A stretch of DNA of 38,893 nucleotides, from positions 1 to 38,893 of the forward strand of contig JAPLDI010000046.1 in assembly GCA_026391795.1 (NCBI GenBank). The letters run 5' to 3'. Made by a program: the position numbers and the translations under genes. How positions within the stretch are numbered: the first letter of the stretch is position 1; each line of letters opens with the position of its first letter. Source of the DNA: Bacteroidota bacterium (GTDB lineage: Bacteria; Bacteroidota; Bacteroidia; Bacteroidales; FEN-979). Of the stretch, positions 1 to 8,049 are shown in pieces. A model generated the notes under the pieces. The model saw nothing but the letters and a program-made list of their open reading frames with translations. It searched no databases and had not been told where the DNA came from.

Positions 1-330
1 ATCGACATCATCTTCAATAACCTCATCTCCAATGCCATTAAATACAACAAAGAGGGAGGAACCGTTGATATATCCATCGGTGAAGAAGGTGAAATGGTCA
101 GGATCAGGGTGGTTGACACGGGGATCGGGATGTCAGAAGCAGAGATGGCAAAACTTTTCCACGATTTTGTCAGAATCCGGAATGAAAAAACAAAAAATAT
201 ATCGGGAAGCGGTCTGGGATTAACCATTGTGAAAAAACTTGCTGAAAACTACGGAGGAAAGATTGAAGTCACCAGCAGCCCCGACAAAGGCAGTACCTTT
301 ATTGTTTCACTTACAAATCCGAAAACATGA
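1..330 (+). CDS. Sensor histidine kinase, C-terminal ATPase part (partial)
   Basis: This is the 3' end of a gene that enters from the left edge; 109 codons are visible and the reading frame is open from base 1. It is the GHKL ATP-binding domain of a two-component histidine kinase. The N box (NNLISNAIKYN) lies at about residues 6-16, the G1 box DTGIGM at about 39-44 and the G2 box GSGLGL at about 70-75. The sensor and phosphoacceptor regions are outside the window, so the signal cannot be inferred. Its stop codon overlaps the rex start codon in an ATGA (327-330), which suggests translational coupling. No response regulator is visible downstream. The family call is secure; the exact kinase type is not. 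Confidence 0.9.
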   Translation: MDIIFNNLISNAIKYNKEGGTVDISIGEEGEMVRIRVVDTGIGMSEAEMAKLFHDFVRIRNEKTKNISGSGLGLTIVKKLAENYGGKIEVTSSPDKGSTFIVSLTNPKT

Positions 331-968
331 TCTTAAAAAACCTCCCCCATAAGACCGTTGAACGGTTGAGCCAGTACAGAAGGGCGCTGTTGCTGATCCT
401 GTCAAATGAAAAAACACATGTCTTTTCACACGAGATTGCGCAAATGCTTCATATCACACCGGTGCAGGTCAGGCGTGACCTTATGCTGATCGGCTATTCC
501 GGCAACCTGCGTAAAGGATATGATATCCGGGAACTGATTGAAATGATCGGAAACATCATCGATACAGAAAAAGGGCAGAAAGTCGCCGTGATCGGGCTTG
601 GGAACCTGGGGAAAGCATTTATCAGCTATTTCAAAGGAAAACGGACCAAGCTGACCATTGTGGCTGCATTCGACATTAATCCCGACAAGATCGACAGGAT
701 CTTTGACGGTGTTCCCTGCTACAACATCGACCGGATTTCGGAGATCATCAAGAAAGAAAATATAACCATCGGGATCATCAGTGTCCCTGCCGAACAGGCC
801 CCGGCCATCGCCGAAACGCTGGTCCTGTCAGGGGTAAAAGGGATCCTGAACTATTCACCGAAACCATTGAATGTTTCTCCGTACGTCTATCTTGAGGAAT
901 ATGACATGATCACTTCACTTGAGAAAGTAGCATTTTTTGCCAAAAAGAACGACGAACGATATAAATAG
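327..968 (+). CDS. rex: Redox-sensing transcriptional repressor Rex
   Basis: A 213-residue protein, the usual length for Rex. Residues 1-80 form the winged-helix DNA-binding domain, including the conserved stretch TPVQVRRDLMLIG. A Rossmann NAD(H)-binding domain follows, with its glycine motif GLGNLG at residues 90-95. The C-terminal part contains the conserved segment GILNYSPKPLNV. Rex proteins sense the NADH/NAD+ ratio and repress fermentation and respiration genes when NADH is low. Here the gene starts inside the stop of a histidine kinase and is followed directly by ribF, which makes the FAD cofactor. I see no obvious Rex operator (TTGTGAA-type dyad) in the immediate upstream sequence, which is coding. 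Confidence 0.93.
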   Translation: MILKNLPHKTVERLSQYRRALLLILSNEKTHVFSHEIAQMLHITPVQVRRDLMLIGYSGNLRKGYDIRELIEMIGNIIDTEKGQKVAVIGLGNLGKAFISYFKGKRTKLTIVAAFDINPDKIDRIFDGVPCYNIDRISEIIKKENITIGIISVPAEQAPAIAETLVLSGVKGILNYSPKPLNVSPYVYLEEYDMITSLEKVAFFAKKNDERYK

Positions 969-978
969 AGGGGAAGAA

Positions 979-1908
979 TTGAAAATATTCAGGAATTTTG
1001 ACGAGGCTGATTCCATACGCAATGCCATCGTCACAACAGGATCCTTTGACGGGGTCCATATCGGGCACAAGGTTATCCTTCAGCGTTTAAAAAAACTTGC
1101 CGATGAAACGGGCGGAGAAACAGTCCTGATTACGTTCCATCCTCATCCCCGGAAAGTATTGTATCCTGAGACGCTTGGCAAAGACCTGTACCTCATTAAT
1201 TCGCAGCGTGAAAAGATTGAACTTTTGCGGAAAGCAGGCCTTGACAACCTGATCATTGCAGACTTCACCCTTGAATTTTCAAAAATCACATCCATTGATT
1301 TTGTCAGGAATATATTGCTGAACAAGATCCATGCGCGTAAAATCGTCATCGGGTTCAATCATCATTTCGGACATAACCGCGAAGGCGACTATGATGCCTT
1401 GAGGCAACTGGGGACCGATTATGGATTTGAGGTGGAAGAGATCCCGGAACAGGATATCCAGAATGAATCGGTAAGCTCGACAAAGATCAGGAAGGCATTG
1501 CTGGACGGGAATATTCAGAAAGCCAATGCATACCTGGATCACCATTATATCATCATAGGTCTGATAAAGGAGGTGAACCCGAAACTTCGTGAGATCGGGT
1601 TCCCGAGTTTCAGCATCCGGATCGAGGAAGAGAGCAAATTGCTTCCCCCGAACGGGGTTTATGCCGTCAGCGTTCTGGATGAAAGCCACAGCTACCGCGG
1701 AATGTGTTTCATCAAGAAGCGCGGAGAATCTTCGATTGACGCCGTTGTGGAGTTCTACCTGTTCGATACGCCGGAATCACTGAACGGATCAAGTGCTACC
1801 GTCTGTTTTCATAAATTCATCCGGGAAGAAAAACCTTTCAGCACCCTTGAAGAGATGCAGAAACAATTACAGATCGACCGGGCACAGGTGGATGAACTGA
1901 TCTTCTGA
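979..1908 (+). CDS. ribF: Bifunctional riboflavin kinase / FAD synthetase
   Basis: RibF phosphorylates riboflavin to FMN and then adenylylates it to FAD. The N-terminal nucleotidyltransferase domain shows the signature GSFDGVHIGH and the segment TFHPHPRKVL; the C-terminal riboflavin kinase domain includes GVYAV. The frame is open from an ATG at 937, but that would overlap rex by 32 bases. A TTG at 979 has a purine-rich AGGGGAAG ribosome-binding site just upstream (969-976) and gives MKIFRNFDEA, a normal RibF N terminus, so I start there. That makes 309 residues, typical for the family. The gene follows rex by 10 bases, so the two probably share a transcript. Confidence 0.9.
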   Translation: MKIFRNFDEADSIRNAIVTTGSFDGVHIGHKVILQRLKKLADETGGETVLITFHPHPRKVLYPETLGKDLYLINSQREKIELLRKAGLDNLIIADFTLEFSKITSIDFVRNILLNKIHARKIVIGFNHHFGHNREGDYDALRQLGTDYGFEVEEIPEQDIQNESVSSTKIRKALLDGNIQKANAYLDHHYIIIGLIKEVNPKLREIGFPSFSIRIEEESKLLPPNGVYAVSVLDESHSYRGMCFIKKRGESSIDAVVEFYLFDTPESLNGSSATVCFHKFIREEKPFSTLEEMQKQLQIDRAQVDELIF

Positions 1909-1930
1909 AAAAAGATACCGAAAAAAAGCC

Positions 1931-2719
1931 ATGGGGAAAGCGATAAAGAAAGACGAGATAAGGGTTACATTCTTAGGAACGGGTACTTCCATCGGGGTCC
2001 CTGTTATCACTTGTGATTGTCCTGTATGCCTGTCGGAAAATGAACACGATAAAAGGCTGAGAACCTCGGTGATGGTTCAGATCCGCAACCGTACCTTTGT
2101 TATTGATTGCGGGCCTGATTTCCGGATCCAGATGTTGCGTGAGAAGGTGATGAACCTTGATGCCGTTATATTCACACACGAACACAGGGATCATATTGCC
2201 GGGCTCGATGATGTAAGGGCTTTCAATTATGTACTGAATAAAAAGATCGATATATACGGCACCAAACAGGTGATGGAAGCCATCCGTATTGAGTTTCCCT
2301 ATATTTTTTCAGAGTCCAGGTATTTCGGAGCCCCCCAGCTGACGATTCATTACATAGACAACCAGCCATTTATGATCAACGGTGTGGAGTTCACGCCCAT
2401 TCAGGTGATGCACGAAAATCTGCCCGTTTTTGGTTTCCGGATCGGTGACTTTACTTACATCACAGATGCAAGTTCCATTACGGAAGAAGAGAAAGATAAG
2501 ATAAGGGGATCGAAAGTGATCGTACTTAATGCCTTACGAAATTCAAGGCATGTTTCGCATTTTTCGGTTTCCGAAGCCGTCGATCTTTTGCAGGAACTCA
2601 ACCCTGAAGCTGCATACCTGACGCATCTCAGCCATTTCGTCGGACTCCATGATGAAGTAAACAATCGCCTGCCTGAAAACATCCGTCTTGCCTATGATGG
2701 TCTTACTTTAATCGTTTGA
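1931..2719 (+). CDS. MBL-fold metallo-hydrolase (PhnP-like)
   Basis: A 262-residue metallo-beta-lactamase-fold enzyme. The metal-binding signature THEHRDH is at residues 82-88 (H83, H85, D87, H88), and later histidines occur in MHENLPVFGFR and THLSHFVGLHDE. An N-terminal cluster of cysteines (CDCPVC) follows the first beta strands, as in PhnP-type phosphodiesterases, where it binds a structural zinc. Relatives act on cyclic phosphodiester or other phosphorylated substrates, but the substrate of this group is not established and I do not assign one. The gene sits 22 bases after ribF and 3 bases before trmD, so it is part of the same tightly spaced run. Confidence 0.85.
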   Translation: MGKAIKKDEIRVTFLGTGTSIGVPVITCDCPVCLSENEHDKRLRTSVMVQIRNRTFVIDCGPDFRIQMLREKVMNLDAVIFTHEHRDHIAGLDDVRAFNYVLNKKIDIYGTKQVMEAIRIEFPYIFSESRYFGAPQLTIHYIDNQPFMINGVEFTPIQVMHENLPVFGFRIGDFTYITDASSITEEEKDKIRGSKVIVLNALRNSRHVSHFSVSEAVDLLQELNPEAAYLTHLSHFVGLHDEVNNRLPENIRLAYDGLTLIV

Positions 2720-2722
2720 ACC

Positions 2723-3409
2723 ATGCAGATCGACATCCTCACCCTGTTCCCCGAAATGTTCGAAGGCCCTTTCAGCCAATCGATCCTGAAACGGGCGAAA
2801 GAGAAAGGCATTGTGCAGATCTTTCTGCACAACATCCGGGATTATGCATCCGGGAAACATAAGAATGTCGATGATTATGCCTTCGGCGGAGGCGCCGGAA
2901 TGGTGATGATGATCGAACCCGTTGCAAAATGTATTGAAAAGCTGAAGGAGAAGACTGTTTACGATGAGATTATTTACATGAGCCCCGACGGAGAACTGCT
3001 CAGCCAGAAAGTAGCAAACCGGATCTCGGTCATGAAGAACATCATCCTTCTCTGCGGACATTACAAGGGCGTTGATGAGCGCATCCGCGAGCATCTCATC
3101 ACCCGCGAGATCTCCATCGGGGATTATGTCCTCTCAGGGGGAGAACTCGCGGCTGCCGTGCTTACGGATGCCGTTGTGAGGCTCATGCCCGGCGTGCTGA
3201 ACGATGAAACTTCCGCCCTTTCCGATTCCTTCCAGGATGACCTGATCTCCCCTCCCGTGTATACGCGGCCGGCTGAATTCCGCGGATGGAAAGTTCCCGA
3301 TGTCCTGCTTTCAGGAAACGAAAAGGAGATCGTGAAGTGGAAGCATGAACAGTCGCTGGAGCGCACACGCCAGCGCCGCCCCGGCCTGATGGATGATGCG
3401 GGATTCTGA
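2723..3409 (+). CDS. trmD: tRNA (guanine-N1)-methyltransferase TrmD
   Basis: A 228-residue SPOUT methyltransferase that makes m1G37 in tRNAs and thereby prevents +1 frameshifting. The N terminus [16 protein letters not shown] and the glycine-rich [10 protein letters not shown] segment are typical, as are [13 protein letters not shown] and [11 protein letters not shown], which form the trefoil-knot SAM-binding core. The C-terminal helical part ([18 protein letters not shown]) is complete. The gene begins 3 bases after the MBL hydrolase. rplS follows after about 200 bases with its own promoter. A trmD-rplS pairing is common in bacteria, often in one operon with rpsP and rimM, which are absent here. 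Confidence 0.95.
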   Translation: MQIDILTLFPEMFEGPFSQSILKRAKEKGIVQIFLHNIRDYASGKHKNVDDYAFGGGAGMVMMIEPVAKCIEKLKEKTVYDEIIYMSPDGELLSQKVANRISVMKNIILLCGHYKGVDERIREHLITREISIGDYVLSGGELAAAVLTDAVVRLMPGVLNDETSALSDSFQDDLISPPVYTRPAEFRGWKVPDVLLSGNEKEIVKWKHEQSLERTRQRRPGLMDDAGF

Positions 3410-3540
3410 AAAATCAATAATCAGTCCTTTGGCAATCCATAGGAAGGTTAATACCTTGCAAGTTCTCCATCAGGCGGTGTGTTAGGCATCCAATCACCCA
3501 TTATTTTGCCGCAATTACAGGAAACTTTTCGAGCCATATG

Positions 3541-3569
3541 TTTGCGAATAAAGAAAATCACTATATTTG
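3541..3569 (+). promoter_or_regulatory. Bacteroidota-type promoter of rplS
   Basis: A TTTG box at 3541-3544 and a perfect TAnnTTTG box (TATATTTG, 3562-3569) are separated by 17 bases. This matches the -33/-7 elements of the Bacteroidota primary sigma factor, although the usual spacing is nearer 19-21. Transcription would start near 3576, about 36 bases before the rplS start codon. It implies that rplS is transcribed independently of trmD. Confidence 0.6.
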
Positions 3570-3611
3570 CACTCTTTTTAGTGAGAACCCCATATAATAA
3601 TTGTTGAAGTT

Positions 3612-3968
3612 ATGAATCGCGCAGAAACCATTAAGTTTGTAGAAGACTCATTTATTCCGAAGAAAGAAAACCCTGTTTTCAAGGCCGGTGATACCGTCAC
3701 TGTTCAGTATAAGATCAAAGAAGGGAACAAAGAACGTATCCAGAACTTCCAGGGCGTCGTATTGCAGCGTTTAGGAAAAGGCGCAAGCGAAACATTTACC
3801 GTACGTAAAATCTCCGGAAACATTGGCGTCGAAAGAATCTTCCCGATCTCATCTCCCTTTATTGAAAAGATTGAAGTGAACAAGAGGGGTGTCGTCAGGA
3901 GAGCAAGAATATTTTACCTCCGCGGTTTACGCGGAAAGAAAGCCCGTATCCGGGAAGAAAGAGTTTAA
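3612..3968 (+). CDS. rplS: Large ribosomal subunit protein bL19
   Basis: A 118-residue protein of normal length for L19, located at the 30S-50S interface. Conserved L19 segments are visible: [15 protein letters not shown] near the N terminus, [14 protein letters not shown] in the middle and [16 protein letters not shown] toward the C terminus, followed by the basic tail [18 protein letters not shown]. It has its own promoter and ends 2 bases before an intrinsic terminator, so it looks like a single-gene transcript. Confidence 0.96.
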   Translation: MNRAETIKFVEDSFIPKKENPVFKAGDTVTVQYKIKEGNKERIQNFQGVVLQRLGKGASETFTVRKISGNIGVERIFPISSPFIEKIEVNKRGVVRRARIFYLRGLRGKKARIREERV

Positions 3969-3970
3969 TA

Positions 3971-3999
3971 AAAAAACCCGCCGAGGCGGGTTTTTTTTT
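3971..3999. terminator. Bidirectional intrinsic terminator
   Basis: A GC-rich hairpin (ACCCGCC pairing with GGCGGGT) is flanked by six A residues on the left and nine T residues on the right, so it can terminate transcription on both strands. On the plus strand it directly follows rplS. On the minus strand it directly follows the stop codon of the small ORF at 3998-4210. Confidence 0.9.
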
Positions 4000-4210
4000 A
4001 GTTCATCACCAGGTTTACGAAACCTGTTTCCCTCGTCTTAAATACAGACAATGCTGCCGAATAATTCATCAGGTTTCTGATTACCTGTTCGCTGGGGGAA
4101 ACACCGCATCTTTCCATTTTTCTTCTTAATTGATGTCTCCGGGTTCTCGCTCCGGAATTGGATTTGGAAGATAGCGACGGGAGAGAATAGAGAGTTAAGG
4201 TTTTCTTCAT
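3998..4210 (-). CDS. Small uncharacterised basic protein (70 aa)
   Basis: I do not recognise a named family. The ORF gives 70 residues from an ATG at 4210; an in-frame TTG two codons earlier is possible. The N terminus is serine-rich (TLYSLPSLSS), the middle is strongly basic (RTRRHQLRRKMERCG), and the C terminus (SPSEQVIRNLMNYSAALSVFKTRETGFVNLVMN, split here only for description) reads like real protein. Its short end motif NYSxALSV...VNLVMN resembles tails I recall in other small Bacteroidales ORFs, which is memory and not a search. The best evidence in the sequence is position: its TAA stop abuts the bidirectional terminator shared with rplS. No clear Shine-Dalgarno or TAnnTTTG box is seen upstream. 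Confidence 0.55.
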   Translation of the reverse strand: MKKTLTLYSLPSLSSKSNSGARTRRHQLRRKMERCGVSPSEQVIRNLMNYSAALSVFKTRETGFVNLVMN

Positions 4211-4326
4211 AGGCAAACATCAGGTTTAGGTTGTTAAGATACATCAATAACGGACAAAGAACTGCCATATTTTACCAGTTAAAAAAAATTTCTTGAAAAT
4301 CTGAAAATCCCGGGACCGGGAGCAGG

Positions 4327-4360
4327 AAAAAGACCCGGTTGCCAGGGAAGGACAACCGGG
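4327..4360 (-). terminator. Intrinsic terminator after the sigma-factor gene
   Basis: An eight-base perfect stem (4334-4341 with 4353-4360, CCCGGTTG/CAACCGGG) with an 11-nt loop lies 32 bases beyond the stop of the minus-strand sigma gene. On that strand it is followed by TCTTTTT, the expected U-tract. It separates the sigma gene from the small ORF further along the minus strand. Confidence 0.75.
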
Positions 4361-4392
4361 ACTATTAACTGAATTTATTGAATTCGAACAGG

Positions 4393-4977
4393 TTAAACCG
4401 AAAGAATGATATTTTTCTCTTCTACCAGTTTCCTTAAATTGATAAGTGCATAGCGCATCCGTCCAAGAGCTGTGTTGATGCTGACATTCGTCACCTCGGC
4501 AATGTCCTTGAAACTCATGTCGCCATAATGCCGCATAACCAGAACCTCGCGTTGTTCTTTCGGCAGGTAGTCGATAAGCTTCTTGACATCTTTATGGATC
4601 TGTTCTGTGATGATCCTTTCTTCGATGGATTCAACGGGAATCCGGACTTTCTCAAAAATATCGAAATCGTCCCTGTTCTCGACGGTAGGAATCCTTTTTG
4701 CTTTGCGGAAATGGTCGATGATAAGGTTATGGGCGATGCGCATGGCCCATTGGATGAATTTTCCTTCTTCCTTATAGGAACCGGAGCGGATGGTATTGAT
4801 TACCTTGATAAAAGTATCCTGAAAAAGATCTTCTGCAAGTTCCTTTTCTTTTACGATCATAAGGATATACGCAAAGATGCGGTTCTTATGACGGCGGATC
4901 AACTTTTCTAGGCTGGACTGGTTTCCGGCTAGATATCTACCAATCAGTTCCTGGTCGGTGACTGTTTGGGCGTTCAT
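4393..4977 (-). CDS. ECF-type sigma-70 family RNA polymerase sigma factor
   Basis: A 194-residue sigma factor with only regions 2 and 4, the ECF layout. Region 2 includes AEDLFQDTFIKVINTI and QWAMRIAHNLIIDHFRKAKR. Region 4 contains LPKEQREVLVMRHYGDMSF and a helix-turn-helix DIAEVTNVSINTALGRMRYA. The frame opens at 4998, but AAAGGAGG sits immediately before an ATG at 4977, so I take the latter (MNAQTVTDQELIG). No anti-sigma factor is adjacent, which is unusual for classical ECFs but common for such stand-alone Bacteroidota sigma factors. The upstream region carries an inverted repeat that overlaps a promoter-like sequence, and the gene ends in its own terminator, so it is monocistronic. Confidence 0.9.
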   Translation of the reverse strand: MNAQTVTDQELIGRYLAGNQSSLEKLIRRHKNRIFAYILMIVKEKELAEDLFQDTFIKVINTIRSGSYKEEGKFIQWAMRIAHNLIIDHFRKAKRIPTVENRDDFDIFEKVRIPVESIEERIITEQIHKDVKKLIDYLPKEQREVLVMRHYGDMSFKDIAEVTNVSINTALGRMRYALINLRKLVEEKNIILSV

Positions 4978-5042
4978 GGGGCCTCCTTTTTTAATCAAAA
5001 AGGGTAGATATTTTCTCTATAGCCGTTCTCCTATGGTTTGTA

Positions 5043-5064
5043 TGCGAAATTACGATATTTCGCA
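5043..5064 (-). promoter_or_regulatory. Inverted repeat overlapping the putative sigma-gene promoter
   Basis: Perfect 8-bp arms (TGCGAAAT at 5043-5050, ATTTCGCA at 5057-5064) are separated by 6 bp. On the minus strand the same bases contain TAATTTCG (5045-5052), one mismatch from the TAnnTTTG -7 box, about 68 bases before the sigma start codon. The arrangement is what an operator over a promoter would look like. The binding factor is unknown. Confidence 0.45.
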
Positions 5065-5126
5065 GGAATTTAACATTTATGAATCGCAAAAATAAACAAA
5101 AAAAAGATAAAAGCAAATTTTCTGTC

Positions 5127-5134
5127 TAATTTTG
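5127..5134 (+). promoter_or_regulatory. -7 promoter element of uvrA
   Basis: TAATTTTG matches TAnnTTTG exactly and lies 27 bases before the uvrA start codon. No clear TTTG box is seen at the expected distance upstream; that region is A-rich. No LexA-like dyad is obvious. Confidence 0.5.
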
Positions 5135-5161
5135 CAATCTTTCTTAGTATGACTAACTGAA

Positions 5162-7990
5162 ATGATTCAAAACATAGATGCACTCGACCCGAAGGAATTT
5201 ATCATCATCAAAGGCGCAAGGGTCAACAATCTCAAGAATATTCAACTTGCCATTCCCAGGAATAAATTTATAGTTATTTCGGGTTTGTCGGGATCCGGAA
5301 AATCCTCGCTGGCTTTTGACACGTTGTTTGCCGACGGCCAGCGCAGGTATGTCGAGAGCCTGTCTGCTTATGCCCGCCAGTTTCTTGGGCGGATGAGCAA
5401 ACCGGATGTGGATTATATCAAAGGCATCTCTCCGGCCATTGCGATCGAACAGAAGGTCAATACATCGAATCCCCGCTCCACTGTTGGTACTTCCACCGAG
5501 GTTTACGAATATATGAAACTACTTTTTGCCCGCCTCGGCAAGACCTATTCTCCCGTTTCCGGAAAGCTTGTCAGGCGCGATACCATCACGGATGTTGTCG
5601 ATTACATCCTGGCGCTGCCGGATGAGACAAAGATCAGCATCTTCTCTCCCATCCCGCTTTCCGATCATAATGGCGACCTGAACGCCAAATGCAAGATCCT
5701 GCTCCAGCAAGGCTTTACAAGGATCATGGTGAACAACGCGATCACCCGGATCGATGAACTCGATCCCGAAACAAAATGCACCGGCGAAGAAATCTTCCTC
5801 CTGGTTGACCGGTTTGCAGTAAACAACGCTGACAATGACCTTTCAGGAAGAATTGCTGATTCGGTTCAAACGGCGTATTATGAAAGTCAAGGGTATTGCA
5901 TGATTGAGGCTTCCGATGAAAAAACAATCCGCAGATCTTTTTCAAACCGGTACGAATCGGATGGAATTGACTTTGAGGAACCTTCGGCCAACCTGTTCAC
6001 CTTCAATAATCCCTATGGCGCCTGCAAGACCTGCGAAGGATTTGGCACTGTGATCGGGATTGATGAAGACCTGGTCATCCCAAACAAGAACTTGTCCATC
6101 TTTGAAGAAGCCATTGCCTGCTGGAGGGGAGAAAAAATGAGCGAGTGGAAGAATGAACTGGTGATGAATGCGTATAAATTCGATTTCCCCATCCATAAAC
6201 CGGTTTATGAACTGACTCCTGCTCAACGGGAGCTTCTTTGGACCGGGAATAAATATTTCCATGGGCTGAAGGCATTCTTTGAATTTGTGGAAAGTCAGAA
6301 CTATAAGGTGCAGTACCGCGTTATGATGTCGCGTTACCGCGGAAAAACAATTTGTCCTGACTGCAAAGGAACACGGCTGCGGAAAGATGCAGGGTATGTA
6401 AAGATCGGAGGAAAATCGATCAATGAGCTGGTACTGTTCCCGATAACCGAGCTTAAGGACTTCTTCTGCACACTGGATCTTACGGAATTTGAAAAGAATG
6501 TTTCGAGGCGGCTGTTAAAAGAGATCAACAAGCGGCTCGAGGTACTTACCGATGTCGGACTTGGGTATCTTACGCTAAACCGGCTTTCCTCCACCCTTTC
6601 GGGGGGAGAATCTCAGCGTATCAACCTTTCAACGGCGCTCGGCAGTAACCTTACCGGATCAATGTATATTCTGGATGAGCCGAGCATTGGACTTCACCCA
6701 CGGGATACGCAGCGGCTTATTAAGGTCCTGACAGGGTTAAGGGATCTCGGAAATACCGTTATCGTTGTTGAACATGATGAAGAGATCATTCGATCGGCCG
6801 ACCAGGTGATCGATATCGGTCCTCTTGCAGGGCATCATGGCGGCGAGATCATCTTCCAGGGCACCTTTCAGGAAATGATGAAAGACAAGGAAAGCCTTAC
6901 CGGCAAATACCTTGACAACCGGTTGAACATTCCCGTTCCCGGGCGCAGGAGCAAATGGAAAGAATTCATTGAAATAAAAGGAGCCCGCGAGAATAACCTG
7001 AAAAATTTCAATGTCAGGATACCCCTGAATGTATTTACCGCAATTTCCGGTGTGAGCGGGTCGGGAAAGACTTCCCTGGTAAAGAAGATCCTTTATCCTT
7101 CACTGAAAAAGATGTTTGATGGATATGCAGAACGGACTGGAAAGTTCGACCAGCTTGCAGGTGATTACAACCGGATCGGATCCGTTGAACTGGTTGATCA
7201 GAATCCCATAGGAAGATCATCCCGGTCAAACCCGGCAACGTATATCAAGGCTTTCGATGAGATCCGGAACCTTTATGCAGACCAGCAGCTATCAAGGGTT
7301 CGGGGTTACAAGCCCGGATATTTTTCCTTCAACATCCAGGGTGGCCGATGCGAGGAATGCGAAGGAGAAGGGGTTGTGAAGATCGAGATGCAGTTCATGG
7401 CCGATCTTTACCTGACCTGTGAGAACTGCAAAGGAAAAAGGTACAAAGAAGAAGTTCTCGATGTAAAATACCATGACAGGACCATCGTCGATATCCTTGA
7501 CATGACCATTGACGAGGCCATGGACTTTTTCAGTCATGACAATAAATCCTCAACGCAGGAAAAAAGGATCCTGGCGCGATTAAAACCATTGCAGGATGTG
7601 GGACTCGGATACCTTCGCATGGGTCAGTCCTCCAGTACGCTCAGTGGCGGTGAGGCACAGCGTATCAAACTGGCCTTCTTTCTGACCAAAGGAACGAGTG
7701 AGAAACCCACCCTGTTTATCTTTGATGAACCTACCACCGGGTTGCATTTCCATGATATCCACAAACTGCTTATCGCTTTTGAATCGTTGATCAGCAACGG
7801 ACACACCGTCTTGGTCATTGAACACAATCTCGATGTGATCAAATCTGCTGACTGGGTAATTGACCTGGGTAAAGAGGGCGGAGAAGAAGGAGGAAATCTA
7901 GTATTTGAAGGAACACCTGAACAACTTGCAGCCTTCGCAGGATCATATACCGGCGGGTATCTGAAGGAGAAATTAGGAATTAGGAATTAG
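5162..7990 (+). CDS. uvrA: Excinuclease ABC subunit A (UvrA)
   Basis: A 942-residue DNA damage sensor of nucleotide excision repair, which scans DNA as a dimer and loads UvrB. Two ABC ATPase modules are complete. Walker A motifs are at about residues 41-48 (GLSGSGKS) and 630-637 (GVSGSGKT), and signature motifs begin near 479 (LSGGESQ) and 827 (LSGGEAQ). Zinc-binding cysteine pairs are CKTC near 288 and CPDC near 398, then CEEC at 730-733 and CENC at 753-756. The last residues (KLGIRN) and the TAG stop are encoded by a tandem 7-bp repeat, so the original C terminus may have been slightly altered. The gene appears monocistronic. Confidence 0.97.
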   Translation: MIQNIDALDPKEFIIIKGARVNNLKNIQLAIPRNKFIVISGLSGSGKSSLAFDTLFADGQRRYVESLSAYARQFLGRMSKPDVDYIKGISPAIAIEQKVNTSNPRSTVGTSTEVYEYMKLLFARLGKTYSPVSGKLVRRDTITDVVDYILALPDETKISIFSPIPLSDHNGDLNAKCKILLQQGFTRIMVNNAITRIDELDPETKCTGEEIFLLVDRFAVNNADNDLSGRIADSVQTAYYESQGYCMIEASDEKTIRRSFSNRYESDGIDFEEPSANLFTFNNPYGACKTCEGFGTVIGIDEDLVIPNKNLSIFEEAIACWRGEKMSEWKNELVMNAYKFDFPIHKPVYELTPAQRELLWTGNKYFHGLKAFFEFVESQNYKVQYRVMMSRYRGKTICPDCKGTRLRKDAGYVKIGGKSINELVLFPITELKDFFCTLDLTEFEKNVSRRLLKEINKRLEVLTDVGLGYLTLNRLSSTLSGGESQRINLSTALGSNLTGSMYILDEPSIGLHPRDTQRLIKVLTGLRDLGNTVIVVEHDEEIIRSADQVIDIGPLAGHHGGEIIFQGTFQEMMKDKESLTGKYLDNRLNIPVPGRRSKWKEFIEIKGARENNLKNFNVRIPLNVFTAISGVSGSGKTSLVKKILYPSLKKMFDGYAERTGKFDQLAGDYNRIGSVELVDQNPIGRSSRSNPATYIKAFDEIRNLYADQQLSRVRGYKPGYFSFNIQGGRCEECEGEGVVKIEMQFMADLYLTCENCKGKRYKEEVLDVKYHDRTIVDILDMTIDEAMDFFSHDNKSSTQEKRILARLKPLQDVGLGYLRMGQSSSTLSGGEAQRIKLAFFLTKGTSEKPTLFIFDEPTTGLHFHDIHKLLIAFESLISNGHTVLVIEHNLDVIKSADWVIDLGKEGGEEGGNLVFEGTPEQLAAFAGSYTGGYLKEKLGIRN

Positions 7991-7996
7991 GAATTG
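7971..7996 (+). repeat. Tandem heptamer (AATTAGG) across the uvrA stop
   Basis: Three full copies of AATTAGG plus a partial fourth. The repeat begins inside the uvrA coding sequence and supplies its final codons and TAG stop (7988-7990). Confidence 0.9.
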
Positions 7997-8006
7997 AATT
8001 TTATTT

Positions 8007-8035
8007 TTTGCGTCCTTTGCGTCTTTGCGGTTAAG
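8007..8035 (+). repeat. Degenerate CTTTGCGT-type repeat
   Basis: Imperfect tandem octamer-like units (GCGTCCTTTGC, GTCTTTGCGG) ending in TTAAG, just upstream of the aldehyde dehydrogenase ribosome-binding site. A related sequence of the form CTTTGTGNC occurs at 25651-25690. From memory, such degenerate sequences are dispersed in intergenic DNA of many environmental bacteria. Confidence 0.6.
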
Positions 8036-8049
8036 AAAAAGGAGAATCA

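Noticed and set aside
4038-4268. 76-codon minus-strand frame overlapping the small ORF
   Set aside because: It ends inside the 70-residue ORF rather than at the terminator and has no protein-like features; the other frame is better supported.
4393-5064. ECF sigma / anti-sigma / SusCD surface-signalling system
   Set aside because: No anti-sigma factor or SusC/D genes flank the sigma gene; it stands alone between its own promoter region and terminator.
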